From Tetrastigma voinierianum (taxonomy: Eukaryota > Streptophyta > Magnoliopsida > Vitales > Vitaceae): a stretch of 64,000 nucleotides of DNA. This document shows positions 46,602-56,985 of the stretch, in pieces (the first letter of the stretch is position 1; every line of letters begins with the position of its first letter). The notes beneath the pieces are model-generated. The model was not told the DNA's origin and did no database searches. It was given only the letters and a program-made list of their open reading frames with translations. Location: the NCBI GenBank assembly GCA_016808115.1, contig JAEQBH010000991.1, positions 434,001-498,000 on the forward strand, in the 5' to 3' direction. Made by a program: the position numbers and the translations under genes.

Positions 46602-47531
46602 TTAGATACATTTTACTATGGCCCCCTTTTCTTTGGTTCTTTGGCCACCGCACTCAGTGAGTGAGTAGTGACATTTAGGGCATTCTTCTTCTTCTTCCCA
46701 TGTTCCCTTCACACCAGCCCTAATACACAACCTTGTGATGGTTGCTGGATGAGGGATTAAACCCCATTTATTACCATCATGATACCTCATTATAGAATTT
46801 TCAATAACTATCCCGACATCAATCTTGTATCCTTTCAGTATGGCATAGAGAAGGATTGCCTCTTGTTCTCTTCTTTGTCTGGCAGTGCTTGGTAGGGACG
46901 GAATGGGGATAAATAAAACCACACCTTTGCCTCCTCGTCAAATCTCCCTACTCAAGGTCTTTTGCTCTCCTTTTCCTTTCTTCCACTGCCCTTTACAGTC
47001 TGTTAATTTTCTCGCAAGCTTCTCATGGTTAGGGTTGCTCATCAGCTTCTTGAATTTTGATCCATTTTTATGTCCTTCCATCCCATACATCTCATTAATA
47101 GTCTTTGCTCCATAATGCACCCAGACTCCTCTGACATAAACAGAATTCTCTTTCCTCCCAACAAGTTAGATGGAAATTCTCGGACTGGCTAACATAACAG
47201 GACCTTTGATGTTTCTTGAATTCTCCCGCCCCTCGTTGTCTATCAATTCCTTGAACGGTGAGATGAGTTGGTTAAAACCTCTTTCTCCTACAAATCCCTT
47301 TCCAGCATAGTGCTTTTTCCAGACGGAGAAAGCTTCCTCTAAGACGAACTCGTCTTCTTCTTCTTCTTGTTGCGTTTCTTTTCCCTTTCTCCTCTGTTGC
47401 TTTGTCACTTGTTGAACTAAGTTTATTCAGACGACTGTTCTCCTTCAGGTTCGGATGAACTTCCCGCCCGGTTTGATATACTCCTCCATGATTTCGCTCA
47501 AGTTTGGGATGAGGGTTGAAGGTTCGGCCAT
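46602..47531 (-). pseudogene. 3' ORF of element A (putative plant transposon protein domain), broken
   Basis: The ORF starts at an ATG at 47531 with MAEPSTLIPNLSEIMEEYI. It resumes in other frames as FSVWKKHYAGKGFVGERGF (47166-47408), HYGAKTINEMYGMEG (46938-47120) and LLYAILKGYKIDVG with CPKCHYSLTECGG (46602-46922). This pattern fits the plant-specific domain often called 'putative plant transposon protein', found in Athila elements; I recognise it by overall layout. It occupies the position of env in retroviruses, but I see no signal peptide or clear membrane segment and do not call it an envelope. Three frame breaks inactivate it. Confidence 0.7.
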
Positions 47532-47718
47532 TAGAGAAATCGGAAGGTTTTTATGAAGAGTTCGGGTTTAGGGTTTGCAAGAGTAGAGAACCAGAGAATA
47601 TATGAAACTGAAAGGTTGTATTTGCTTCAAGGGAAGAGATGATAGTGGAGGGAAGTTCTCAGCGGATTCTGATTCAATTATTATTGTGGGCTCTTTATTA
47701 CTTCACTTAATTGTGCTT

Positions 47719-48103
47719 GTCGCGACTTCAATTTCAGGCTTCAATTGTGTACTGTCATTAAATTTAGGGCAAAATTAAGGCTGCCCGGTGGCATAAACCT
47801 TTTCTCTTATGCTTGCGACTTGTCTTTGGTTGGCAGCGACATAAGTGGCCAATGGGACAAGTTATCATTAGGCTGCGACATCAGGTATTTGATGAAATAA
47901 TTGAATTGTCGCGACCTTCACCACTCTTTTGAGGAATGGTTCTGTTCGCGACCTTGCAGTTTTGTCACGACCTCAATTTATGTCGCAACCTAAGTTGATG
48001 TCGCGACATAACTTTTGGTTGTGACCTGTCCCCTTGTCCTTCCTTCAGTGCTAACTAAGTTGTGACCTCAACTTTTGTCGCGACCCAACTTTTTGGTCGC
48101 GAC
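47719..48103. repeat. GTCGCGAC array upstream of 3' ORF of A
   Basis: About a dozen full or decayed copies (GTCGCGACTTC, GCAGCGACATAAG, TGCGACATCAG, GTCGCGACCTTC, TTCGCGACC, GTCACGACC, GTCGCAACC, GTCGCGACATA, GTCGCGACCC, GTCGCGACCTAA) occur inside the element. They lie between integrase and the 3' ORF, outside either LTR. Confidence 0.85.
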
Positions 48104-48490
48104 CTAATCTGCACTTGCCCTAATTTTAATGATCAGACATCTTTTCACTTCTTATTAATTTGCACACTCTTAATTTCAATTTAATCATTCCCACACAACA
48201 ATTGTGTATTCTATTGATTTTCACGAGAATTTGTTTAGGAAAGTACTCCCACTTTTTTTCACATCGTTTTCTTACGCAAGTTGGAGATGTCCTGAGTTGT
48301 CCTTTTCTCTCCTTCCCTTGCATTTACGCATAAGCACTGCAACATTTTCCAAAAGTTCAATTAAACAAAATTAACTTCGAAGTACTTCTTTAAATCATTA
48401 TAAGGCGAAGAAAACTAAATCAATGTGAATTATATAAAAAAAAATATTAAAGTCTAAAATCAGAAACTAAAATCAGAAACTAAAATCTCT

Positions 48491-48506
48491 ATGGGTTGCC
48501 TCCCAT
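48491..48506 (-). other. Post-pol hairpin box of A
   Basis: ATGGG-TTGCCT-CCCAT has the same loop as B's box at 36942-36961 but a changed, still paired, outer base pair (A-T for T-A). Confidence 0.75.
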
Positions 48507-48807
48507 CAGCTGTTCAGTTTTGAGTCCTTATTTGGACTTCTTTGTTTTTGATTCCTTTCTCTCTCTTAATAAGCTAGGTTGGAGCTCTTATTTTCTTTCC
48601 TCCACAGCTTTGATAATGCTTGAGTCTTTGTCCATTGACTTTAAATTCTTCCCCAGCATCAGTCTTTAATATTACTGTTCCAAATGTAGTGCTTGACACT
48701 ACTGTGTATGATCCACTCCATTTAGTTTTAACTACGAAATAACTTCAATGCGGGTTAAAGAAAGAACACAATTCTCTGATTACGAACTCTTTTCTCGGGA
48801 TATACGA

Positions 48808-49707
48808 TCATGCCATTTCTTTTGTTTTGTCCTTGTATATTCTAGCATTGTCGTAGGCTTCATTTCCTCGATTCTTCGAGTTCGACATTCGGTTGGGCCA
48901 GGTCTCTCTTCCTTTGCCGGTTTTAAAATCAAAGTTCAGCTTCTTGATGGCCCATATAGCTTTGTATTCCAGTTCAAGAGGTAGATGACATGGTTTTCCA
49001 AAGACAACTCTGTATGGGGACATTCCAATGGGAGTTTTGAATGCAGTCTTGTAAGCCCAAAGTGCATCATCAAGTTTGGAAGACCAATCCTTCTGCTTGA
49101 ACTTCGGAGTCTTTTCAAGATTCTTTTAATCTCCACTGTTGGAAATCTCTTGCCTATCCGTTAGTGCAGGGATGATAAAGTGGAACTCGCCTTATGCTTG
49201 ATCCCATACACGCTCACTGAGTTTGCAAATATTTTGTTTTGCAAAATGGATTCCCCCATCACTAATGATAGTTACGGGTGTTCCCGAATACGCTCAAAAT
49301 ATTCTTTTGTAAAAAACTCTAGCCCTTATTAGCATCCATTCTTAGACCAAACCACTTTGCTTCCACCACGTTTGGAAACATAATCCTTTGCCCGTGATAT
49401 ATACGAGGTTTCCAAAATCTTTGGTGGGAATAGTCCCCATAAATCTATTCCCATACATCAAAAATTTGCACCACCATTATACCTTTTAGGGGCATTTCAT
49501 TTCTACTGCTGATATTTCCAATCTTTTGGCATCTATCACACAATTTGACCCATTCAGCACAATCTCTGAAGATAGTGGGCGATAAAATCGATTGAGTATC
49601 TTGTGAGCTGTTCTTTCTCCAGAAAAATGCCCCCCATATGGTGATGCATGGCATTCATTCAAGATTTTACATTGTTCACTCTCCGGCACACATCTTCTGA
49701 TAATCAT
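48808..49707 (-). pseudogene. Integrase of element A, broken
   Basis: The zinc-finger part (49486-49707) has CHASPYGGHFSGERTAHKIL, and CDRCQKIG follows in the overlapping frame (49445-49654). Together these give the H2C2 residues. The C-terminal part (48808-49023) reads MSPYRVVFGKPCHLPLELEY and IWAIKKLNFDFKTG. The catalytic core between 49060 and 49440 is split over several frames. It matches B's integrase in order. Confidence 0.88.
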
Positions 49708-50410
49708 GTCAACACCTCTTTTAAATAGCAGTGGGTCATCGGATATAGTACCTCTTCAGTCTGAGCTTTCTTTTACGTGGTAGCTGAATTCTGAGGAACT
49801 ACTCCTGAAACCGGGTAATTCACAATATCGACATACCATGGAAGTTGGAATGACACCTTAAGCATTTGTTCATCACGGGAAGTTCTCTATTGATCTGCCT
49901 CACTCTTTTTACGTTTCATTCGCTCTACTGCGAATAGTGATCATTATCACATTGTCACGCCCCTTTATCTTTAATTTCCATATCAAACTCTTACTTGATA
50001 CTTGACACCCACCTTATCAGTCTTAGTTTAGCTTCCTTTTGACATGATATTTGATAGGTGCATAGTTTAATGTGTGAACTATAACATGGGATCCCAAAAT
50101 ATATGGCACGATTTCTCCGCAACCGAAACAAATATGGCTAGCATCTCTCCTTTTTAGTTGTGAATAGTTTTCTTGTACTTCATTGAAAGGTTACGCTAGC
50201 ATAATATATGGCTACGAATATTTTCTCTTTCTTTGCCGTCTGACCCATTCTTGAAATCATCACACATTATTTTGAATCCCCGATCCCGTGCAGTGCGGTA
50301 GTGATAGGTGCTTGAACCCGTCCCGATCTTGATTTCTTCAAAGACGGAGTCTTGTAGGAATCATCAAAAAATTAAACTTGTGTCCTTCTCGATGTCTGCA
50401 TAGTGAATTA
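49708..50410 (-). pseudogene. RNase H of element A, highly decayed
   Basis: Placed between RT and integrase. Short readable pieces include PYILGSHVIVH near 50065-50105, as in B. Many small indels prevent a continuous reading, and no catalytic set can be listed. Confidence 0.65.
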
Positions 50411-50413
50411 CGG

Positions 50414-51327
50414 TTATTTTTTGAAATTTGATGAATCTCCTATAAAATCCAGTATGCCAAGAAACTCCTTATCCGCACTACTATTGTGGGAGTCTGAGGG
50501 TTTGATAATAGAAATTTTTAGTTGGTCTACTTCTGCCCTACGGCCAGAAATTTTATGACCAAGAACAATACTAATACATTTACGCAAGAATAAGCATTTT
50601 TCCCAATTTAGTGCTAGCTGTTTGTTCTTGCATCTTTGAAGTACTGTTTCCAGGTTGTTGAGCATTGTTGGCCCCGGACCCATACAACGTGAAGTCATCC
50701 GCAAAATTTCCATGACTTCCTCAACCAAATCTGAGAACAGTGACATCATACATCGCTGGAAAGTAGCGAGGAGCATTGCACGACTCAAATGGCATCATAC
50801 GAAGGCAAGGTACCATAGGGGCATGTGAATGTGGTCTTTCTTGGTCTTTCGGGTGCAATTGCAATGCGGTTGTGCTTTGAATGCGAGTCCGAACAAAAAT
50901 GAGGGTGAATCTGCTAATCGTCAACTTATCGATCAATGAAGGAGCAAAGGAAATGATCTTTCTGGATTCTTTGTATTCGGCTTCACGTAATCAATGCATA
51001 CTCTCCATCCACATCCTTTGTTCTTGTTGGAATTAATTCATTTCTTTCATTGCGGATCCGCAGTAAATCCACCCTTCTTTGGAACCACATGGGTGAGCTA
51101 ACCAGGGTATCACGAAATTACATAGATAAAACCGGCATTTAACCATTTGAGCACCTCCTTACGACTACTTCTTTCATTGCTGGATTAGGTCTCCTTTGAT
51201 ATTCAGCAGTTAGCTTTGCATTTTCTTCAATGATATTTTGTGCATGCATATTGATGAATTTGATACCTTTTAACTCTTCAATAGACCAAGCTATAGACTC
51301 CATATGATTCATAAAATTTCCGGCCAA
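50414..51327 (-). pseudogene. Reverse transcriptase of element A, broken
   Basis: The N-terminal linker (51139-51327) has SIEELKGIKFINMHAQNIIEE-type text. 50414-50936 has PFESCNAP, ATFQRCMMSLFSDLVEEVME, LNNLETVLQRC and LALNWEKCLF with VLGHKIS, all diagnostic for Athila RT. After VEEVMEI the sequence reads LRMTSRCMG, so the paired catalytic aspartates are lost. Frames change at least three times. Confidence 0.88.
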
Positions 51328-52199
51328 CCTCGTTTCCTCGGCATCACTAAGTCTAGCGAAATTATTCTTGGTTTTACTCTTTGGCGGCTCGATTCAGCAT
51401 ACTTTAAATGGCTTGCAGCCTTTAAAACTAGCCCCTTCTTCATTGGTTTCTTGATGAAATTCCTTTTCTTCATTTTTGTCTCCTTTTTCATCCCATTTTG
51501 TTGAGACTCATCCTTTTTCGTGGGAATGTAAACTAATGTGCAGAGTGCAGATCAAAACCTTGAATCTTGGAAATTCATCTCTTTTTCATTGATTGAAAGT
51601 TGGGCATTACAATCATAGTAAAAATCGAGTTGTTGACATATCATCTTCTATTGACTTGATATCTTCCCTTTACATGTCTAAATTCCTCAAACTTACGATT
51701 AAATTGAAGTGTTTGCCTGTATAACTGCGAGAGTGAGAATTCCCTTACGCATGTCGATTAGAGGCACTCCGATTGCAAGGAATGGCCTTCAGTGAGAGGA
51801 CTTGTGCATCTTCCCCCATATCGGTATGATGAAGTCAACGGGGAAAAATAAATTTTCCACCTTTACCGGCACATCTTCTATGAATCCTTCGAGGTTTTGC
51901 GGGGTTCTATCTACGCCATTTGGAGTGATGGTGGGAGTAAGCTCCCACGAGCTTAACTTCTTGGCAACAAAATAGGGCATTAAATTGATCACGGCTTTGA
52001 GTCACAAGAGCTTTACGAAACTTCGAACTCTCAATGGTGCGGGGATATGGTGAAGCTCCACGGATCCTTCATATTTTACGGTAAGTCTCTCTTGATCACG
52101 GTAAGCTGTGAGTTGCAGTTAAGTTCACATTCTATGTGACAATCTTTCTTTTTTACTCGAGTATGTCTTTTCAAAATTTTGCATAAAGTGGCATCCCCG
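51328..52199 (-). pseudogene. Protease region and linker of element A
   Basis: The frame 51789-51992 reads INLMPYFVAKKLSSWEL and then GFIEDVPVKVENLFFPVDFI, conserved Athila protease text. The catalytic triad region should lie just upstream near 52000-52050 but is not clear. The rest is a Lys-rich linker (51309-51491, KKETKMKKRNFIKKPMKKG). The enzyme would have cut the polyprotein. Confidence 0.78.
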
Positions 52200-53910
52200 A
52201 GTCACCACTTGTGAAGGCATGCGATCTCGACCACGAAGGTTTTCAAAAACCTTGCAAATTATTCCTCATCTTGGATTTATGACCTCTTGTGGAAATGGGG
52301 CTGACGGTGTTCTAAGTTTCTTCTTGCTTCCTTCCTTCTCTGGCGATTGTTCCTTCTTTCTTTCCTTCTCCGATTGTTTTTCGACTTTGTTGGGCATCTC
52401 TCGCATTGCTTTCATCTTTTGTGCTCCGCAAGTCTTTCCCATACATTTGCCTGACCATGCGGAGTCTTCCGGATTCTTCTTCGTGTCCTTTGGGAAAGGC
52501 ATCTTTCATCTGGTTTTGCGGGTTTAGGAGTATGGGTTGCTATTTGTGTCTCCATGTTCTTGAGAGAGGCATTAGTGGTCTTGAAAAATTTGAGAATTGG
52601 TATTTGAGGCACCAGTGCAAACTTTTGTTCATGGAGGTTTTATGACTTCTTGTTGTCCTATGAATTCGCGACATTTGATCTTGAATGGTTGAGCCTTCCT
52701 CGACTGCGGTACTCGTTTCTATTTTCACCTCCCTTCTTAGCTGGCTGCTGCGGAACCTTAGTGGTTCTTGATATCCACTGTTTGAGGATTAGCATGCATG
52801 CCTTGGGCCTTGTGGGGCCCTCCACCGTATGAAAAATTTTCATGGTTCCTCGGTGCTGGATGATGAGTGTCTTTGCGGGTTGGGATTTGGTTTGAAAGTG
52901 ATAACTTCTGGCTCCCGAAGTCGCCAACCTCCTCGGCATCATAAAATAGTTCTTGATAAATTTTCGGCACTTCCTCTCAATAGTTCTCTCTATTGCTCCT
53001 GTTCCATGGCAGTGTGTCTTGCTGCTTGCTTGTCCATTACATGCATGATGGCATCTAACTTTGCCTCCATGGGTGCATGCGTCTTGCTCGGCTGCCGGCT
53101 TCATCTTCCTGCGGTCTGCTAGAAAACTCACGGTGGAGCTTTCATATTGCATTCGCCAGTCCTCAATCAGTCTCTTGCCTCTTCAACACTCTTACGTTTA
53201 GATGCTCAGCGACATGAAGCATAATAATGCCCTTAGATGTATCATTCAGGCACTTGATACACACTATGTCCATACGGGTCTTCAAGTCTATTCCATGCAT
53301 CGAGCATCTTTTCGACAACCTTTTGAATCTCTCCCCATCACTACATAAAGGCTCTCATCTTCCCCTAAGACACAATTATCTCCTCCTTCTCTACGGTGTA
53401 GTGATGGGGGAAAGAATCTACCAGTAGGCTTCTCTGAAGCTCATCCCAGTATCAGCGAGAACCATATGGTAGAGATTCATACCATGTGGCTGTTGTATCT
53501 CTTAAGAAAATGGGAATAAATGCAATTTTATGACAGCCTCCCAGTCTCACCTATTCAGCTTCCACCTTTGTGTTTGCCATCACAAACCTTCCCCAAATGC
53601 TTATTTGGGTCTTACGTAAGGATGACGACAAGCGTTGTTCTTGAACCATTGTAATCAGTCTTGAAACTGGTTCAAAGTTATTTGCATCAAGCTTGTAGAA
53701 CGTACGATTTAAAAATGTTATCTGAATATGGAGTCTCAAAAGTCCTCCATTGTATCGGTGATTGGAGGCCTTACGGGCATTGTTCTTGTCCTTGATGCAG
53801 TGTTGCCTTTAAATACCGCCAGTGAGTTTTTACGCCCTTTTCGTTTTTCTCAAAGCTTACAGTGTTCTCTCTAGTTCGGTATTTCTTTGGAATCATATCG
53901 GTCGTTACGT
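52200..53910 (-). pseudogene. gag of element A, broken
   Basis: N-terminal capsid text is visible near 53551-53739 (ANNFEPVSRLITMVQEQ) with FETPYSD nearby. The middle (52758-52970) has FYDAEEVGDFGSQ and HPAPRNHENFSYGGGP, and a Gln/Glu/Lys-rich C-terminal part runs to about 52250. This order matches B's gag. The long open frame 52658-53152 is out of register and is not gag. No CCHC knuckle is seen, as is common in Athila. Confidence 0.82.
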
Positions 53911-54117
53911 TTCCTATGCATTAAAGTTTTTCCTGAAATCAAAACATACTCACATTAATAGGCTTAGTCAAGCCAACAAATATTTTCAATATGGTTTGTT
54001 AAGGATTAGTGGCTAAAAATAACCACTGCTTGAAAAACTATTTTTGTTCTTTTTTTACCTTTAAATGTCCAAATTAGTTTTTCCTTCTTTCGTCTGAATA
54101 TTGATATACTAAATTCT

Positions 54118-54140
54118 TTCGATCCCCGGCAACGGCGCCA
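54118..54140 (-). other. tRNA-Asp PBS of element A
   Basis: The plus strand ends GGCAACGGCGCCA at 54140, preceded by TTCGATCCCC. This 23-base stretch equals the 3' end of plant tRNA-Asp(GUC), including CCA. It lies 6 bp (TAAACT) from the LTR edge at 54147. Confidence 0.92.
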
Positions 54141-54207
54141 TAAACTTGTTGGTGTGACCAGAAGATATATACAAATTTATGACACCATTACTAAAGGACT
54201 ATTGTCT

Positions 54208-54235
54208 AATCCCCAGCAATAATGCCATGAAACTT
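54208..54235 (-). repeat. PBS ghost inside 5' LTR of A
   Basis: AATCCCCAGCAATAATGCCA matches the PBS core at 54121-54140 at 14 of 20 positions; all six differences are transitions. It is followed by GAAACTTGTTTG, like the real PBS-LTR border. The offset is 87 bp. The 3' LTR has the same ghost at 41218-41237. Confidence 0.8.
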
Positions 54236-55715
54236 GTTTGTTGTATTTCTTTGCAATTATACTCATTAAAATCGGTTTCCTTAAAGATTAGATAAAATCT
54301 CTTTACAGCGATCCAGTGCAAATTATGCAGATCGAAACAGTAATAAAATGGATTTAAGTCGGTCTCGATCCACGAGATCTCAGATTTCCTGATCAACTAC
54401 CACGACTACTCAATTTCTATACTATTTAGACTATGATTTGCAATTGATATATTCTAGCAACCTTGAAAATAATGAAAGAATAACGATGCGTAAGCTAGAA
54501 CAAAATGAAATACTTAAATTAAAATAAGAATTTATGAAATGGATCTATTAGTTGGATTTTTAAAGGGAGCATTGAAAATACAAGCTGTTGTGAAACATCA
54601 ATTCACAGAGACCACTAAATAGCTTTACTTCATGAACTGATTTAGAATTAGTCAAAGGGAAGGTAATGCCATGTGGATCTCTCCTTAATGACTTATATTT
54701 CATCATCTAATCTTCTCTGTTTCTCCCTCGAATCACGAGAGGATTAAGATAACACTAATCTGAATTTCCTGTTATGGGTATTTTCTTTTGTCGCCATACC
54801 GGAACATGGAATTGTAAACCTTAGTTCTAGACATAGGCTAAGCTTTGGTTTTACACTATCTTGGTTTTCTCAATCCCTCAAAATTTGGGCAGTTCATTCT
54901 TTCCTTGATTAGATCCTTGTAGCTGCGGGGTTGAACTTCTTTGTTCGAATCGAGAGCCGACTCTCTGCTCATTTAATTGATAGGTAAGTTCAACTCATTC
55001 TCGGTTGCAAGTGAAGAAGATTTATCGATTAAATTTCTGAGCCCGATTAGATCCCATTATTAGGTTCCATACCCTTCAAATATTGTTCAAAACTCTCAGG
55101 AATGCCTTCTCTGTGTCACTTAGAGGGCCTCCTGGAAATCAGAGCATGAAACAATCCTACTACAGGTATAGGACACTAATATTTGGATCAGATACAGCAA
55201 TAAACAAAAACCAGTTAGTAGATTAGTGCGGGAAGTTCAATGGATTTGATAAATTTGCGTAAAGACTAACTTCTAACAACGGCTTAAAAATTCCCAGCCC
55301 AGGCTGGGTTTCTAAATTACTTCATTACACTAACTGTAGCTCCTTGATCAAAAGCACTACTGTAGATCAAAAACTGGAAGTTTGAATTCCAAAATTTGTT
55401 TGGACGTCAAACAAACCAGGCAGTAATTTGAAGAAATTAACATTCTGCATTCAGCTTCAACCCAGCTGACTATCATCGGATCGGAAATTCAAAGAAATAA
55501 CAATCTACTCGATCCTAATCTAAAATAACGACAAAAAAAGAAAAAGGAAAAGAAAATTAAACTACATGAGCCTTCGGCTACCCAAAACTTCTCTTTACGG
55601 CGCGAGGCTGCTTTCTTTCAATACTTGTTTCACGTGTTATAGGGTTTGGGAGTTGGGCCCTAACTTCGATGCACCTACTTGTGGATTTCAAAATAACTGG
55701 CCCATTGTTGTTCAT

Positions 55716-56788
55716 GTCGCGACTCCATTTGTTTGTCGCGACCTTGAGTTGATGTCGCAACCTCTCTTTCACGTCGCGACTTCACTGTTCTGCTTATTGA
55801 GCTGTTCTGATGTCGCGACCTCAATCATACGTCGCGACTTCGTTTTTCTGTTTGTCTGTAGCAGAAGCTTTTATCTGGTTGCACTTTCGCTAACACCCCT
55901 TGTATCTGATGTCGCGACCACTAAATGACGTCGCGACCTTCTTTCCATATGCTTGTTGTCAGCGACGGTGAATGACGTCAGCGACATCGCTACAACGTAT
56001 AAACTGCTTTTGAAGTGCGTGGAAGTTTTACTATTATCGTGACTTGTCTTGACATCTAAGGTATGATGTCGCGGCGGCTAAGCGTGTCGTGACCTCCATT
56101 CTTTCGCGGTGACGTCGCCCGACTGCGAAGGTCGCGCGGCGTCTTTCCGCGTAGCGATGTCGCGGCCCGGCCCAGAACATCCGACTTCACTTTACTTCAG
56201 CGATGTCGACCTCGGATTACGTCCACGACATCTTACGATTCGGTGTTTGATGTCTCGCATCGACCTCTACGTGTTCTGACCTCTTTGAAAATGCTGTTGT
56301 CACAACTTCTTATCGATTAATCACGACCTCAGTATACTTGTTAACCTTTTAGTGCATCGCGACTTAGTGGTGTCGCGACAACACACATTTCTTCTTTATT
56401 AATTCTGGTCGTGATATTGGAGTTTTACATTGCGACACAAATTGTTATTCGTCATTCTTTGTCAAGGTGCGACATCAAGTCCTTTCTTTCCAAAATTGGT
56501 GTGACTTGGCTACTTGAGAAGGGTACATTCTTGTGGCTTTGTAGTCGACTCCTGTCGACCTCATGGTGGTATCACGGCGTCATTTATCTCCGTTTGGTGT
56601 GTGACGTCGCAATGATGTCGCGGCGGTGAACTGTCTGTTTGCTTCTCTTATTCGACCAAGTCGCATTTGGTCTCGACTTCGCCTACGTAGATCCGCGACT
56701 TCCCTTATTCACTCTTGATTTCTTCTTGAAACCAAATTTGTTGAAATTCGTGACTTGGGGGTCTTTAGGCTTGCACTTCTGTCGCGAC
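55716..56788. repeat. GTCGCGAC array in 5' LTR of A
   Basis: Four copies at an exact 19-bp step open the array (starting 55716): GTCGCGAC followed by TCCATTTGTTT, CTTGAGTTGAT and CTCTCTTTCAC. Further copies run to 56788. The first copy is 74 bp from the TATA position. Confidence 0.88.
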
Positions 56789-56985
56789 TTAGTTCAGTTT
56801 TGATTTAAATTACAACATGGTGATTTCTTATGATTTTTGCTAAAATATGATTTTCTCTTTGTATTTTCCTGCAAATTGGAATTTGATTCAATTATCAGTT
56901 TTCTGCAAACAATTCATCCTTATTCTCATTATAAACTCAGAAAAATGTATTAAAAATCTCATGAGTTTTTGGACTCATCAATACC

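Larger units (their letters stand above)
41157..56980 (-). mobile_element. Athila-type Ty3 element A, complete structure, nested in B
   Basis: A 15,824-bp minus-strand element bounded by LTRs 41157-43955 and 54147-56980. ATACC flanks it on both sides (41152-41156 and 56981-56985), a 5-bp target duplication. LTR termini are TG...CA. The interior has a tRNA-Asp PBS, gag, protease, RT, RNase H, integrase, a spacer with a palindrome array, a plant-transposon-domain ORF and a 2.6-kb non-coding region. All frames have stops or indels. It interrupts the gag gene of element B and so inserted later than B. Confidence 0.93.
54147..56980 (-). repeat. 5' LTR of element A
   Basis: It starts TGTTGGTGTGACCAG, ends GGACTCATCA at 56980, and is followed by the target duplication ATACC. 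The TATA position (about 55632-55642, CGTGTTATAG) is damaged compared with the 3' LTR. The conserved R/U5 block is at 55109-55144. Confidence 0.92.

Noticed and set aside
46602..47531. Retroviral-type envelope gene
   Set aside because: The position fits, but no signal peptide, cleavage site or membrane anchor is visible. The text fits a plant transposon-type domain better.
52658..53152. 164-codon minus-strand frame as a protein
   Set aside because: It is out of register with the recognisable gag text of the same stretch (HPAPRNHENFSYGGGP lies in another frame).
54118..54140. Partial tRNA-Asp gene
   Set aside because: Only the 3' end with CCA is present, directly beside an LTR. Nuclear tRNA genes do not encode CCA, so this is a primer binding site.
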